Positions 51,117 through 60,371 of a stretch of 64,000 bases of DNA are shown piece after piece. Each line of letters begins with the position of its first letter. Positions within the stretch are counted from its first letter, which is position 1. The translations under genes were made by a program, and so were the position numbers. Below the pieces are notes generated by a model. That model was not told where the DNA came from. It was given only the letters and a program-made list of their open reading frames with translations, and did no database searches. The stretch is from Paraburkholderia sp. BL9I2N2 (GTDB taxonomy: Bacteria; Pseudomonadota; Gammaproteobacteria; Burkholderiales; Burkholderiaceae): NCBI RefSeq assembly GCF_004339745.1, contig NZ_SMGP01000001.1, positions 4,464,001 through 4,528,000 of the forward strand. The letters are read 5' to 3'.

Positions 51117-51875
51117 ATGGATCGGCTGATCTACACCGCGATGTCGGGCAGTACGCAGGCGCTCGAACAGCAGGCAATCGTCGCGAACAACCTGGCCAAC
51201 GCATCGACCACCGGTTTTCGCGCGCAACTGGCGACTTTCCGCGCCGTGCCGATGTCGTTCGGCGACGGCAGTTCGATCAACGACAACACCACGCGCACCT
51301 TCGTGCTGTCGTCGACGCCGGGTGCGGACTACACGCCCGGGCCGATCCAGCAGACGGGCAACCCGCTCGACGTGGCGATTCAGGGACCGGGCTGGCTGGC
51401 GGTGCAAACCGCCGACGGCGGCGAGGCCTACACGCGCGCCGGCAATCTGCATGTCGACGAAAACGGCCAAATTGTGAACGCCACCAATCAGGTGGTGCTC
51501 GGCAACGGCGGCCCGGTGTCGGTGCCGCCGGGCGCGGAAATCACCATCGGCAAGGACGGCACGGTGTCCGCGCTGACGCCGGGCGATCCGCCGACGGCCG
51601 TGGTGACGGTCGATCAGTTGAAGCTGGTGAATCCGGATCCGCAAACCATGACGCGCGGCGACGATGGCCTCTTTCGCACCGCCGACGGCAATGCCGCCGA
51701 CGCCGATCCGGCTGTCACGCTCGCGCCGGCCTCGCTAGAGGGCAGCAACGTGAATCCGGTCAGCGCGATGGTCTCGATGATCACCAACGCGCGCCAGTTC
51801 CAGATGCAGACGAAGCTGCTGGAAAGCGCCGACAAGAACGACCAGTCCGCCAACCAGTTGCTCAGCTTTAGCTAA
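51117..51875 (+). CDS. flgF: Flagellar basal-body rod protein FlgF
   Basis: A protein of 252 residues with MDRLIYTAMSGSTQALEQQ, AIVANNLANASTTGF, the core NPLDVAIQGPGWLAVQTADG and the C-terminal VSAMVSMITNARQFQMQTK. It is part of the rod, distal to FlgB/FlgC. It starts 20 bp after flgE; the ribosome-binding site is weak. Confidence 0.96.
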   Translation: MDRLIYTAMSGSTQALEQQAIVANNLANASTTGFRAQLATFRAVPMSFGDGSSINDNTTRTFVLSSTPGADYTPGPIQQTGNPLDVAIQGPGWLAVQTADGGEAYTRAGNLHVDENGQIVNATNQVVLGNGGPVSVPPGAEITIGKDGTVSALTPGDPPTAVVTVDQLKLVNPDPQTMTRGDDGLFRTADGNAADADPAVTLAPASLEGSNVNPVSAMVSMITNARQFQMQTKLLESADKNDQSANQLLSFS

Positions 51876-51959
51876 CGGGCGCGTAGGCGCAGCAAACAAG
51901 TTGCATGAGATCGGAGCAGGCGCTAAAGCGCCAACACCGATCGACACCGGAGAAGAACC

Positions 51960-52748
51960 ATGAATCGCTCACTCTACATCGCCGCGACCGGCATGAATGC
52001 GCAACAGGCGCAGATGGACGTGATCTCGAACAACCTCGCGAACGTCAGCACCAACGGCTTCAAGGGCTCGCGCGCGGTGTTCGAGGATCTGCTGTATCAG
52101 ACCGTCCGCCAGCCGGGCGCGAACTCGACGCAGAACACCGAACTGCCGTCCGGCATCCAGCTCGGCACGGGCGTGCAGCAAGTTGCTACCGAACGTCTGT
52201 ACACGCAGGGCAATCTGCAACAGACCGGCAACTCGAAAGACGTCGCCATCAACGGTCAGGGCTTTTTCCAGGTGCAGATGCCCGACGGCACGACCGCCTA
52301 TACCCGCGACGGTTCGTTCCAGACCAACGCGCAAGGCCAGCTCGTGACATCGAGTGGTTACCAGGTGATCCCGGCGATCACGATCCCGAACAACGCGACC
52401 TCGCTCACCATCGGCAGCGACGGCGTGGTGTCGATCACCGTGGCCGGCTCGACCAACAGCCAGCAGCTCGGCTCGATGCAGATCGCGACTTTCATCAACC
52501 CGGCCGGTCTGGATGCGAAGGGTGAAAACCTGTTTGCGGAAACTGCTTCGTCGGGCGCGCCGAACGTCGCGCAGCCGGGCCTGAACGGCGCCGGCACGCT
52601 GAATCAGGGGTACGTGGAAGCATCGAACGTGAACGTGGTGCAGGAACTGGTGAACATGATCCAGACGCAACGCGCTTACGAAATCAACAGCAAGGCCGTG
52701 ACGACCTCCGACCAGATGCTGCAGACCCTGAGCCAGATGCAGGTTTAA
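51960..52748 (+). CDS. flgG: Distal rod protein FlgG
   Basis: A protein of 262 residues. SLYIAATGMNAQQAQMDVIS opens the axial motif, then NNLANVSTNGFKGSRAVF and the FlgG-specific LYQTVRQPGANSTQNTELPS. The C-terminal helix is VNMIQTQRAYEINSKAVTT. It forms the distal rod through the P and L rings. GGAGAAGAACC precedes the ATG. Confidence 0.97.
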   Translation: MNRSLYIAATGMNAQQAQMDVISNNLANVSTNGFKGSRAVFEDLLYQTVRQPGANSTQNTELPSGIQLGTGVQQVATERLYTQGNLQQTGNSKDVAINGQGFFQVQMPDGTTAYTRDGSFQTNAQGQLVTSSGYQVIPAITIPNNATSLTIGSDGVVSITVAGSTNSQQLGSMQIATFINPAGLDAKGENLFAETASSGAPNVAQPGLNGAGTLNQGYVEASNVNVVQELVNMIQTQRAYEINSKAVTTSDQMLQTLSQMQV

Positions 52749-52779
52749 GGCTCGAGGGACTGGGAATTAACAGGCGGTA

Positions 52780-53484
52780 ATGATGATGTCGCACTTCACT
52801 CGCAATCCGGTTCATTCGCGCACCGCTCAGGCGCTCGTGCAGCTCACGCTGCTCGCGGCCCTGGGTGGCTGCGGCCTCGTGCCGAAGCAGCCGATCACGC
52901 AGCAACCGATGACTGCGCTGCCGCCGATGCCGCCGTCGGCGCAGTCGCCGGGCTCGATCTACAACCCGGGTTACGCGGGCCGGCCGCTGTTCGAAGACCA
53001 GCGGCCGCGCAATGTCGGCGACATCCTGACGATCGTGATCCAGGAAAACGTCAACGCGACCAAGTCCTCGGGCGCGGGCGTCAACCGCAGCGGCAACACC
53101 AACTTCGACGTGCCGACCTCCGGCTTTCTCAGCGGCCTGTTCGGCAAGGTCAACCTGAGTGCGAACGGCGCCAACAAGTTCGCCGCGACGGGCGGCGCGA
53201 ATGCGTCGAACACGTTCAGCGGCGTGATCACCGTCACGGTGACCGGCGTGCTGCCGAACGGCAACCTGATGGTCAGCGGCGAAAAGCAGATGCTGATCAA
53301 CCAGGGCAATGAATTCGTGCGCTTTTCGGGCGTGGTGAATCCCAACACGATCTCCAACCTGAACGCCGTGTACTCGACCCAGGTGGCCGACGCGAAGATC
53401 GAATATTCCGCGAAGGGCTATATCGACGAATCCGAGAACATGGGCTTCCTGCAGCGCTTCTTCCTCAACGTGTCGCCGTGGTGA
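52780..53484 (+). CDS. flgH: Outer-membrane L-ring lipoprotein FlgH
   Basis: A protein of 234 residues with a lipobox (LAALGGC, lipid-modified C31). The L-ring core includes LFEDQRPRNVGDILTIVIQE, VTGVLPNGNLMVSGEKQM and VVNPNTISNLNAVYS. It forms the bushing in the outer membrane around the rod. Three ATG codons in a row open the gene; the first, at 52780, is used. It overlaps the flgI reading frame by GTGA. Confidence 0.96.
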   Translation: MMMSHFTRNPVHSRTAQALVQLTLLAALGGCGLVPKQPITQQPMTALPPMPPSAQSPGSIYNPGYAGRPLFEDQRPRNVGDILTIVIQENVNATKSSGAGVNRSGNTNFDVPTSGFLSGLFGKVNLSANGANKFAATGGANASNTFSGVITVTVTGVLPNGNLMVSGEKQMLINQGNEFVRFSGVVNPNTISNLNAVYSTQVADAKIEYSAKGYIDESENMGFLQRFFLNVSPW

Positions 53485-53486
53485 TC

Positions 53487-54683
53487 ATGCGTACCGTCCT
53501 CTTCCGTATGCGCATCCGCATCCGCCTCGCACGATTCGCCGGTTTCGGCCGTGCGCTGGCCTTCGTCGCGCTTGCCTGCGCGGCGCTGCCGGCCGCCACG
53601 CCTGCTCATGCCGAACGGCTGAAGGACCTCGTGCAGATCCAGGGCGTGCGCGACAATCCGCTGATCGGCTATGGCCTCGTCGTCGGCCTCGACGGTACGG
53701 GCGACCAGACCACGCAAACGCCGTTCACCACGCAGACGCTCGCCAACATGCTGGCGAACCTCGGCATCTCGATCAACAACCAGGCGGCGGGTTCGAGCAA
53801 CTCGCAGTCGTCGCTGTCGAACATCCAGCTGAAGAACGTCGCCGCGGTGATGGTGACGGCGGTGCTGCCGCCGTTCGCGCGTCCCGGCGAAGCAATCGAC
53901 GTGACCGTGTCGTCGCTCGGCAATGCGAAGAGCCTGCGCGGCGGCACGCTGCTGCTTACGCCGCTGAAGGGCGCCGACGGCCAGGTGTATGCGCTCGGCC
54001 AGGGCAATCTCGCGGTCGGCGGTGCCGGCGCGAGCGCCAACGGCAGCAAGGTGCAGGTGAATACGCTGGCCGCGGGCCGCATCGCCGGCGGCGCGATTGT
54101 CGAACGCGCGGTGCCGACTTCGGTGTCGCAAGCGGGCACGATGCAGCTCGACCTGAACGAAATGGACTACGACACCACGCAGCGCGTGGTGGCCGCGGTG
54201 AACAACGCGTTCGGCGGCGGCACGGCAACCGCGCTCGACGGCCGCACGATTCAACTGCGCGCGCCGAGCGATCCGGAGCAGCAGGTCGCCTTCATGGCGC
54301 AGTTGCAGAACCTCGACGTCAAGCCGGCGCAAGCCGCCGCGAAGGTGATCCTGAACGCGCGCACCGGCTCGATCGTGATGAATCAGATGGTCACGCTGCA
54401 GAACTGCGCGGTGGCGCATGGCAACCTCTCGGTCGTGATCAATACGCAGCCGGTGGTGAGCCAGCCGGGCGCGTTCTCGAACGGCCAGACGGTGGTGGCC
54501 AAGCAGTCGCAAATTCAGATGAAGCAGGACAACGGCGCACTGAAGCTGGTGACAGCCGGCGCCAATCTCGCCGAAGTGGTGAAGGCGCTCAACGCATTGG
54601 GTGCGACGCCCGCGGATCTGATGTCGATCCTGCAGGCGATGAAAGCGGCGGGCGCTCTGCGCGCCGACCTGGAAATCATCTAA
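53487..54683 (+). CDS. flgI: Periplasmic P-ring protein FlgI
   Basis: A protein of 398 residues. An Arg-rich start leads to a signal peptide (hydrophobic FGRALAFVALACAALPAAT, cleavage near AHA). The mature protein begins ERLKDLVQIQGVRDNPLIGY and carries GLVVGLDGTGDQ. It forms the ring in the peptidoglycan layer and is helped by FlgA. The ATG at 53487 is chosen; GTG codons at 53478 and 53481 (the latter forming GTGA with the flgH stop) are possible coupled starts. Confidence 0.93.
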   Translation: MRTVLFRMRIRIRLARFAGFGRALAFVALACAALPAATPAHAERLKDLVQIQGVRDNPLIGYGLVVGLDGTGDQTTQTPFTTQTLANMLANLGISINNQAAGSSNSQSSLSNIQLKNVAAVMVTAVLPPFARPGEAIDVTVSSLGNAKSLRGGTLLLTPLKGADGQVYALGQGNLAVGGAGASANGSKVQVNTLAAGRIAGGAIVERAVPTSVSQAGTMQLDLNEMDYDTTQRVVAAVNNAFGGGTATALDGRTIQLRAPSDPEQQVAFMAQLQNLDVKPAQAAAKVILNARTGSIVMNQMVTLQNCAVAHGNLSVVINTQPVVSQPGAFSNGQTVVAKQSQIQMKQDNGALKLVTAGANLAEVVKALNALGATPADLMSILQAMKAAGALRADLEII

Positions 54684-54695
54684 GGAAGACACAGG

Positions 54696-55688
54696 ATGAA
54701 TTCGGATACGACCAATTCCGCCGCTTCGGCGAACGACCTGACCCAGCGCTTCGCGCTCGACGTGCAGGGTTTCGCGAAGCTGAGCGCGCAAGCCAAGGCA
54801 TCGCCGCAAGCCGGCATGAAGATGGCCGCGCAGCAGTTCGACGCGGTGTTCACGCAGATGATGTTGAAGAGCATGCGCGACGCGACCCCGCAAGACGGTC
54901 CGTTCGATTCGCACGACAGCGCCACCTTCACGTCGATGATGGATCAGCAGTTGTCGCAACAGATGTCGCAAAAGGGCATTGGCGTGGCTGACGCAATGCT
55001 CAAGCAACTGATGCGCAATCAAGGCATGCAGGTGGGCGGCGGTGCGGGTGGTTTGACCGGCATGGCTAACTCATTGGGCGGCGGCAGCGGCGGCGGCGAC
55101 GAAGGCCAGACCGCGGCGCTGAACGCGCTCGCCAAGGCGTACGGCAATGCGCAGGCCAACGGCCAACTGGCGATGGGCAAGGGCTACTCGGCCAACAGCG
55201 CGCTCACTCCGCCGCTGAAAGGCGACGGCAGCTCGCCGAAGGTCGACGCTTTCGTCGACAAGCTCGCCCAACCTGCGCAAGCCGCCAGCGCTGCGACCGG
55301 CATTCCGGCGCGCTTCATCATCGGCCAGGCCGCGCTCGAATCGGGCTGGGGCAAGAGCGAGATCAAGAAGGCGGACGGCTCGACCAGCCACAACGTGTTC
55401 GGCATCAAGGCGAGCAAGGACTGGACCGGCAAGACCGTGTCGACGGTCACTACCGAATATGTGAACGGCAAGCCGCAGCGCGTTGTCGAAAAATTCCGCG
55501 CGTACGACTCGTATCAGGAAGCCATGACCGATTACGCGAGCCTGCTCAAGGGCAATCCGCGTTACGCGCAGGTGATCAATTCGGCGCATGACGTGAACGG
55601 CTTCGCGAATGGCATGCAGCGCGCCGGTTACGCGACTGATCCGCACTACGCGAAAAAACTGATGTCCATCATGCAGAAGATGGGCTGA
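54696..55688 (+). CDS. flgJ: Rod-cap and peptidoglycan hydrolase FlgJ
   Basis: A protein of 330 residues with both FlgJ domains. The N-terminal rod-scaffold domain (about residues 10-110) has AAQQFDAVFTQMMLKSMRDA. The C-terminal glucosaminidase domain (about 175-330) has FIIGQAALESGWGKSEIKK with catalytic E215, SHNVFGIKASKDW and YATDPHYAKKLM. It opens the cell wall for the growing rod. It ends the flgB-flgJ operon. Confidence 0.96.
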   Translation: MNSDTTNSAASANDLTQRFALDVQGFAKLSAQAKASPQAGMKMAAQQFDAVFTQMMLKSMRDATPQDGPFDSHDSATFTSMMDQQLSQQMSQKGIGVADAMLKQLMRNQGMQVGGGAGGLTGMANSLGGGSGGGDEGQTAALNALAKAYGNAQANGQLAMGKGYSANSALTPPLKGDGSSPKVDAFVDKLAQPAQAASAATGIPARFIIGQAALESGWGKSEIKKADGSTSHNVFGIKASKDWTGKTVSTVTTEYVNGKPQRVVEKFRAYDSYQEAMTDYASLLKGNPRYAQVINSAHDVNGFANGMQRAGYATDPHYAKKLMSIMQKMG

Positions 55689-56007
55689 TCCGCAGTTACC
55701 GCAGTTCGAATCAACCGATCACTTAACCGAATCAAAACCATGCACGCGACGGGGCCAGGTGCATGGCAAGACGGACGAGGCCGGCCGCCCACGGGCGGCC
55801 GGTCCACCCGCGAGAGGCATGGCGCGTTTTAACGTTTGCGGCAAATAATTCATTACAGGCCCCTAAATTTTGGCCGGATGCTGCCGCTAATCAGTTAGAC
55901 CCAATACCGGAAAGCGTTGTAATGTCCGGTTGGGATGCGCGTGCTGCGGCTTCGATGAAGACCGCGCGAAAGCCCCGGCAGGAGCCCTGGCACGCGCCCG
56001 CAAGAAC
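55689..56007 (+). other. 319-bp gap between flgJ and the ycgR-like gene
   Basis: It holds a GC-rich hairpin at about 55785-55810 (GGCCGGCCGCCC / GGGCGGCCGGTCC) without a T-run, which may end the flgB-J transcript, and then the sigma-28 promoter at 55864-55890. No gene is supported. Confidence 0.55.
55864..55890 (+). promoter_or_regulatory. Sigma-28 (FliA) promoter of the ycgR-like gene
   Basis: TAAATTTT (55864-55871), 11 nt, GCCGCTAA (55883-55890): one mismatch in each box against TAAAGTTT-N11-GCCGATAA. Confidence 0.8.
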
Positions 56008-56799
56008 ATGCATACCGGCAAGCCCATGGATACTACCCAGTCGAACGGCCAGACCGACACACACGGCCAGCTGCACGCTCCGACCGACGAAGGCGGCAAC
56101 GATTTTGGCCGTCGCAATCCGCTGGAGATCGGCGTCCAGTTGCGCAATCTCGTCAATCGCGGCGATTTCCTCACCGTTCAATACGCAGGCGGACAGCTCG
56201 TCACGCGTCTACTCGACGTCGACGTGCGCGGCCGCAGCTTCACGTTCGATTGGGGCGCGTTGTCCGATCAGAACAAAGGCTTGCTGAGTGCGCCGCGCTG
56301 CCAGTTCCACGCGCAGCCGGACGGCGTGCGTGTCGAATTCGCCACCAGCACGCCGCGCGAGACCCGTTTCGAAGGACTGCCCGCATTCGAGGCCGATTTC
56401 CCCGAGGTGCTGTTTTACGTGCAGCGCCGCGAGTACTTCCGCGTCGATGCGCCGATTCTCGATCCGTACGTATGCTCCGGCCGTTTGCCCGAAGGCGATT
56501 CGTTCCGCTTTGAAGTGCACGACCTGTCGCTCGGCGGCGTCGGCATGCGCACCGCGGACGAACGCGTGGCCGAATTGCCGATGGGCACGCGCCTGCTCGA
56601 TTGCGAGCTGGCGCTCGGCGCGCTCGGCCGGCTCTCGCTCGATCTGCAACTCGTGTCGCATCGCTCCACCGCGTTGCCGAATGGCACGCAGCGTTTTCAG
56701 CTCGGCTTCCGCTTTCTGACGCTGCCGGGCAGCGCGGAAAACACGCTGCAACGTCTGATCACGCAGCTCGAGATGAAGCGCCGTTCGCTGGTGCGCTGA
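56008..56799 (+). CDS. YcgR-type PilZ c-di-GMP-binding flagellar brake protein
   Basis: A protein of 263 residues. The N-terminal YcgR (PilZN) domain holds NPLEIGVQLRNLVNRGDFLT. The PilZ domain contains the c-di-GMP site as RREYFR (Arg-x3-Arg type) followed by HDLSLGGVGM (D-x-S-x-x-G). When loaded with c-di-GMP such proteins bind the motor or stator and slow rotation. The ATG at 56008 (MHTGKP) is used; ATG at 56026 (MDTTQS) is equally plausible, and neither has a strong ribosome-binding site. It has its own sigma-28 promoter, so it is a late gene. Confidence 0.92.
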   Translation: MHTGKPMDTTQSNGQTDTHGQLHAPTDEGGNDFGRRNPLEIGVQLRNLVNRGDFLTVQYAGGQLVTRLLDVDVRGRSFTFDWGALSDQNKGLLSAPRCQFHAQPDGVRVEFATSTPRETRFEGLPAFEADFPEVLFYVQRREYFRVDAPILDPYVCSGRLPEGDSFRFEVHDLSLGGVGMRTADERVAELPMGTRLLDCELALGALGRLSLDLQLVSHRSTALPNGTQRFQLGFRFLTLPGSAENTLQRLITQLEMKRRSLVR

Positions 56800-56984
56800 T
56801 TGAAATGTTGGATCCGCGGTGCGTGAGAGGGGTGGCTTGCGCACCGTGTCCGCTTGCCGGTTCATCGTCACTTCCTTGTCACCTGTTTTCCGTACCGGCG
56901 CGCGTCTCTGCGCGATGAGTGACAAGCCCGGCAGGCAAGCCTCGCAAACGTTGAAACAAACGTCGAACACGCATCGGAATGACC

Positions 56985-57011
56985 TCAATTTTTCCTTGTT
57001 GAGGCCGTTAA
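56985..57011 (+). promoter_or_regulatory. Sigma-28 (FliA) promoter of flgK-flgL
   Basis: TCAATTTT (56985-56992), 11 nt, GCCGTTAA (57004-57011), 57 bp before the flgK ATG. The -10 has one mismatch to GCCGATAA. Confidence 0.8.
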
Positions 57012-57068
57012 ACAAGATGTTCAAGTAACGCGGCGGCATGTGTACGGTGTCGCCCTTCAGGATGACGC

Positions 57069-59042
57069 ATGTCCAATCTCATCAATCTCGGCCTCAGTGG
57101 ACTGAACGCAGCCCAGTGGGGACTTACGACGACCGGCCAGAACATCAGCAACGCGTCGACGCCCGGCTACACCATCGAAAGGCCGGTGTATGCGGAAAGC
57201 GGTGGCCAGTACACGGGCTCGGGCTATCTGCCGCAAGGCGTCTCGACCACGACCGTGACGCGCCAGTACAGCCAGTATCTGACCACTGAGCTGAACAATG
57301 CGCAGAGCTCGGGCAGCGCGCTGTCGACGTACAACACGCTGATCTCGCAACTGAACAATCTGATCGGCAGCCCGACCGCCGGGATTGCGAGCGCGATCAC
57401 CGGCTACTTCACCGGCTTGCAGAACGTCTCGAACAACGCGTCGAGCCTGGCTACACGTCAGACCGCGATGAGCGGCGCGCAGACGCTGGTGAACCAGATC
57501 AACGCCGCGGGTCAGCAATACGACGCGCTGCGCCAGAGCGTCAACACGCAGCTCACCAACACCGTTTCGCAGATCAACAGCTTCACGCAGCAGATCGCGC
57601 AGTTGAACGGTCAGATCGCCCAGGCCAGCACGCAAGGCCAGCCGCCGAACCAGCTGATGGATCAGCGCGATCTCGCCGTGTCCAACCTGTCGCAACTGAT
57701 CGGCGTGAACGTCGTGAACAGCAACGGCAGCTACAGCGTCTTCATGAGCAACGGCCAGCCGCTGGTGTCCTCCAACAACAGCTACAACCTGGGTACGGCG
57801 CCTTCGACCGGCGACACCAGCGAATTGTCCGTTCAGTATCTCGGCCAGGCGGGTGCGAACCCGGCAGCCGCGCCGCAGAACCTGCCCGACAGCAAGATCG
57901 ACGGCGGCACGCTCGGCGGCCTGCTCGCGTTCCGCAGCCAGACGCTCGATCCGGGCGAGGCGCAACTCGGCGCGATCGCCGTGAGCTTCTCCGCGCAGGT
58001 CAACGCGCAAAACGGGCTGGGCATTACGCTCGCCGGCGCCAAGGGTGGCGCGCTGTTCTCAGTGGGCGGCCCGACGGTCTATGCGAATACGCAGAACACC
58101 GGCAATGCGTCGCTGAACGTGTCGTTCGCGAATCCCACGCAACCGACCACCGGCGACTACACGCTCGCCTACAACGGCACCACCTACACGTTGACCGACA
58201 ATTCGACGGGCAGCGTGGTGGGTTCGGCGACCAACCTGAGCCAGCCGATCAACGGCCTGAATTTCTCGACCACCGGGACGATGAATCCTGGCGACTCGTT
58301 CACGGTCGAGCCGACCCGCGGCGCGCTGAACAGCTTCGCGACCGCCACCACCGACGCATCGGCCATCGCCGCCGCCGCGCCAGTTCTGGGCGCGGCCGCC
58401 TCGAGCAACACCGGCACCGCCACGATCACGCAGGGCACGGTGACGGCCGGCTACACCATGCCGAACTCGACCACCACGCTGTCGTACGACGGCACGGGCC
58501 TGTCCGGTTTCCCGGTCGGTTCGACGGTGACGGTGGCCGGTTCCCCCGCTACCACGTATTCGATCACCAGCGCGACGACCGTGGTGCCGTATTCGTCGGC
58601 CACCGGCGCTTCGCTGACGATCAATAACACGACCGCCGGCCAGATGAACAACGTCTCGGTGACGATCAGCGGCGCACCGGCTGCCGGCGACAAGTTCACC
58701 ATCGGCCCGAACACCGGCGCGAACAACGACGGCCGCAACGCACTGGCGCTGTCGAATCTGTCCACCGCGAAATCGCTGTCGGGCGGCACGGTCACGCTGA
58801 CGGGCGCGTATGCGAACTACGTCAACAATATCGGCAACCAGACCAACCAGATTCAGACGTCGAGCACCGCGCAAAGCTCGCTGGTGACGCAGATCACCAC
58901 CGCGCAGCAGTCGGTTTCCGGCGTGAACATCAATGAAGAAGCAGCCAACCTGCTTCAGTATCAGCAGCTGTATCAGGCGAACAGCAAGGTCATCCAGACC
59001 GCGCAGACCCTGTTCCAGACGATACTCGGCATCTTCCAGTGA
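57069..59042 (+). CDS. flgK: Hook-filament junction protein FlgK (HAP1)
   Basis: A protein of 657 residues. The N-terminal axial motif is INLGLSGLNAAQWGLTTTGQ, then NISNASTPGYTIERP. The C-terminal motif is VSGVNINEEAANLLQYQQLY, followed by QANSKVIQTAQTLFQTIL. The central region is Thr/Ala-rich and contains two copies of a P-x-x-GD-x-F segment (GTMNPGDSFTVEP and SGAPAAGDKFTIGP). It joins hook to filament and is exported with FlgN. It is about 100 residues longer than E. coli FlgK (547), which the extra modules explain. Confidence 0.96.
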   Translation: MSNLINLGLSGLNAAQWGLTTTGQNISNASTPGYTIERPVYAESGGQYTGSGYLPQGVSTTTVTRQYSQYLTTELNNAQSSGSALSTYNTLISQLNNLIGSPTAGIASAITGYFTGLQNVSNNASSLATRQTAMSGAQTLVNQINAAGQQYDALRQSVNTQLTNTVSQINSFTQQIAQLNGQIAQASTQGQPPNQLMDQRDLAVSNLSQLIGVNVVNSNGSYSVFMSNGQPLVSSNNSYNLGTAPSTGDTSELSVQYLGQAGANPAAAPQNLPDSKIDGGTLGGLLAFRSQTLDPGEAQLGAIAVSFSAQVNAQNGLGITLAGAKGGALFSVGGPTVYANTQNTGNASLNVSFANPTQPTTGDYTLAYNGTTYTLTDNSTGSVVGSATNLSQPINGLNFSTTGTMNPGDSFTVEPTRGALNSFATATTDASAIAAAAPVLGAAASSNTGTATITQGTVTAGYTMPNSTTTLSYDGTGLSGFPVGSTVTVAGSPATTYSITSATTVVPYSSATGASLTINNTTAGQMNNVSVTISGAPAAGDKFTIGPNTGANNDGRNALALSNLSTAKSLSGGTVTLTGAYANYVNNIGNQTNQIQTSSTAQSSLVTQITTAQQSVSGVNINEEAANLLQYQQLYQANSKVIQTAQTLFQTILGIFQ

Positions 59043-59052
59043 GGCGTTGACA

Positions 59053-60276
59053 ATGCGCATCTCCAGCACGCAGTACTTCAACATGAACGTCGCGACGATG
59101 AGCGATCAGCAAGCTCAGTTGTCGCAGTTGTATGCCGAGATTTCGAGCGGCGTGAGCCTCTCCACGCCATCGGACAATCCGCTCGGCGCGGCGCAGGCCG
59201 TGCAGTTGAGCTCGACGGCGACGACCCTGTCGCAATACACGACCAATCAGGGCACCGCGCTGGCTTCGCTGCAGCAGGAAGACACCACGCTCGGCAGCGT
59301 CAACACGGTGCTGCAAACCATCCATACGCTGGTGCTGCGCGCCGGCGACGGTTCGCTGAACGATGGCGACCGCGGTTCAATCGCGACGCAACTGCAAAGC
59401 TTGCGCAGCCAGTTGATGACGCTCGCCAATTCGACCGACCCGCAAGGCAACTACCTGTTCGCCGGTTATCAAAGCAGCGCGCAGCCGTACACCACGAATT
59501 CGGCCGGCGTCGTGACCTATTCCGGCGACACCGGCACGCCCGGCGTGCAGATCACCGATTCGCACGTGGTGCAGACCGGCGACAACGGCATTGCGATCTT
59601 CGGCAGCGTTGCGCCGATCGGCACCAGTTCCGTGCCGGCCGCGAAAACCGGCAACACCGGCACGGGCGTGATCAGTACGGTGAGCCTGAACAACCCGACC
59701 GATCCGACCAACGCGGACAAGTATTCGATCGACTTCTCGTCGGCGACCACCTATACCGTGAGCCAGACCGATCCGGCGACCGGCGCGGTGACCACGAGCG
59801 CGCCGCAAGCGTTCACGGCCGGTTCGGCGATCACGCTCGGCGGCCAGTCGGTGTCGATCACCGGCGCGCCGAACGCGGGCGACAGCTTCACGGTGACGCC
59901 GGCCACGCAAGGCAGCATGGACGTGTTCGCCAATCTGAGCCAGTTGATCACCACGTTGCAAACGCCGGTGTCGGGCGGCGCTTCGACGGCCAGCTTCCAG
60001 AGCGCGCTGACCACCAGCATGACCCAGCTCGAGAACACGATGAACAACGTCGTGACGGCGCAAGCAGCAGTGGGTGGCCGCGAGCAGGAAGTGCAGGCAT
60101 TGCAGACGGTCACGCAGACCAACACGCTGCAGACGTCGAGCAATCTCGCGGATCTGACGCAGACCGACATGGTCAAGACGATCGGCAAGTACACGATGAC
60201 GCAGGCCGCACTGCAAGCGGCGCAGCAGGCGTTCGCGAAAATTCAGAATATCTCGCTGTTCCAGTACTTGAACTGA
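59053..60276 (+). CDS. flgL: Hook-filament junction protein FlgL (HAP3)
   Basis: A protein of 407 residues, flagellin-like at both ends: MRISSTQYFNMNVATMSDQQ, AQLSQLYAEISSGVSLSTPS, and C-terminal LADLTQTDMVKTIGKYTMTQ. A central module (about residues 225-290) contains YTVSQTDPATGAV and ITGAPNAGDSFTVTP, similar to segments in FlgK and FlgE. The ATG at 59053 follows GAGG, 11 bp after flgK. It is followed by a strong terminator. Confidence 0.95.
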   Translation: MRISSTQYFNMNVATMSDQQAQLSQLYAEISSGVSLSTPSDNPLGAAQAVQLSSTATTLSQYTTNQGTALASLQQEDTTLGSVNTVLQTIHTLVLRAGDGSLNDGDRGSIATQLQSLRSQLMTLANSTDPQGNYLFAGYQSSAQPYTTNSAGVVTYSGDTGTPGVQITDSHVVQTGDNGIAIFGSVAPIGTSSVPAAKTGNTGTGVISTVSLNNPTDPTNADKYSIDFSSATTYTVSQTDPATGAVTTSAPQAFTAGSAITLGGQSVSITGAPNAGDSFTVTPATQGSMDVFANLSQLITTLQTPVSGGASTASFQSALTTSMTQLENTMNNVVTAQAAVGGREQEVQALQTVTQTNTLQTSSNLADLTQTDMVKTIGKYTMTQAALQAAQQAFAKIQNISLFQYLN

Positions 60277-60299
60277 TAGCACGAGCAGTCTGAAACGGG

Positions 60300-60343
60300 G
60301 AAGGGCGGAAGCCGGTGTGAGCCGGTTCCGCCCTTCTTTTTTT
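60300..60343 (+). terminator. Rho-independent terminator of flgK-flgL
   Basis: The outer stem GAAGGGCGGAA / TTCCGCCCTTC is extended by the inner CCGG(T)/(A)GCCGG pairing (60300-60336) and followed by seven T (60337-60343), 24 bp after flgL. Confidence 0.9.
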
Positions 60344-60371
60344 CATTGCACTGCGCGGCGAGCGAAGCGTG

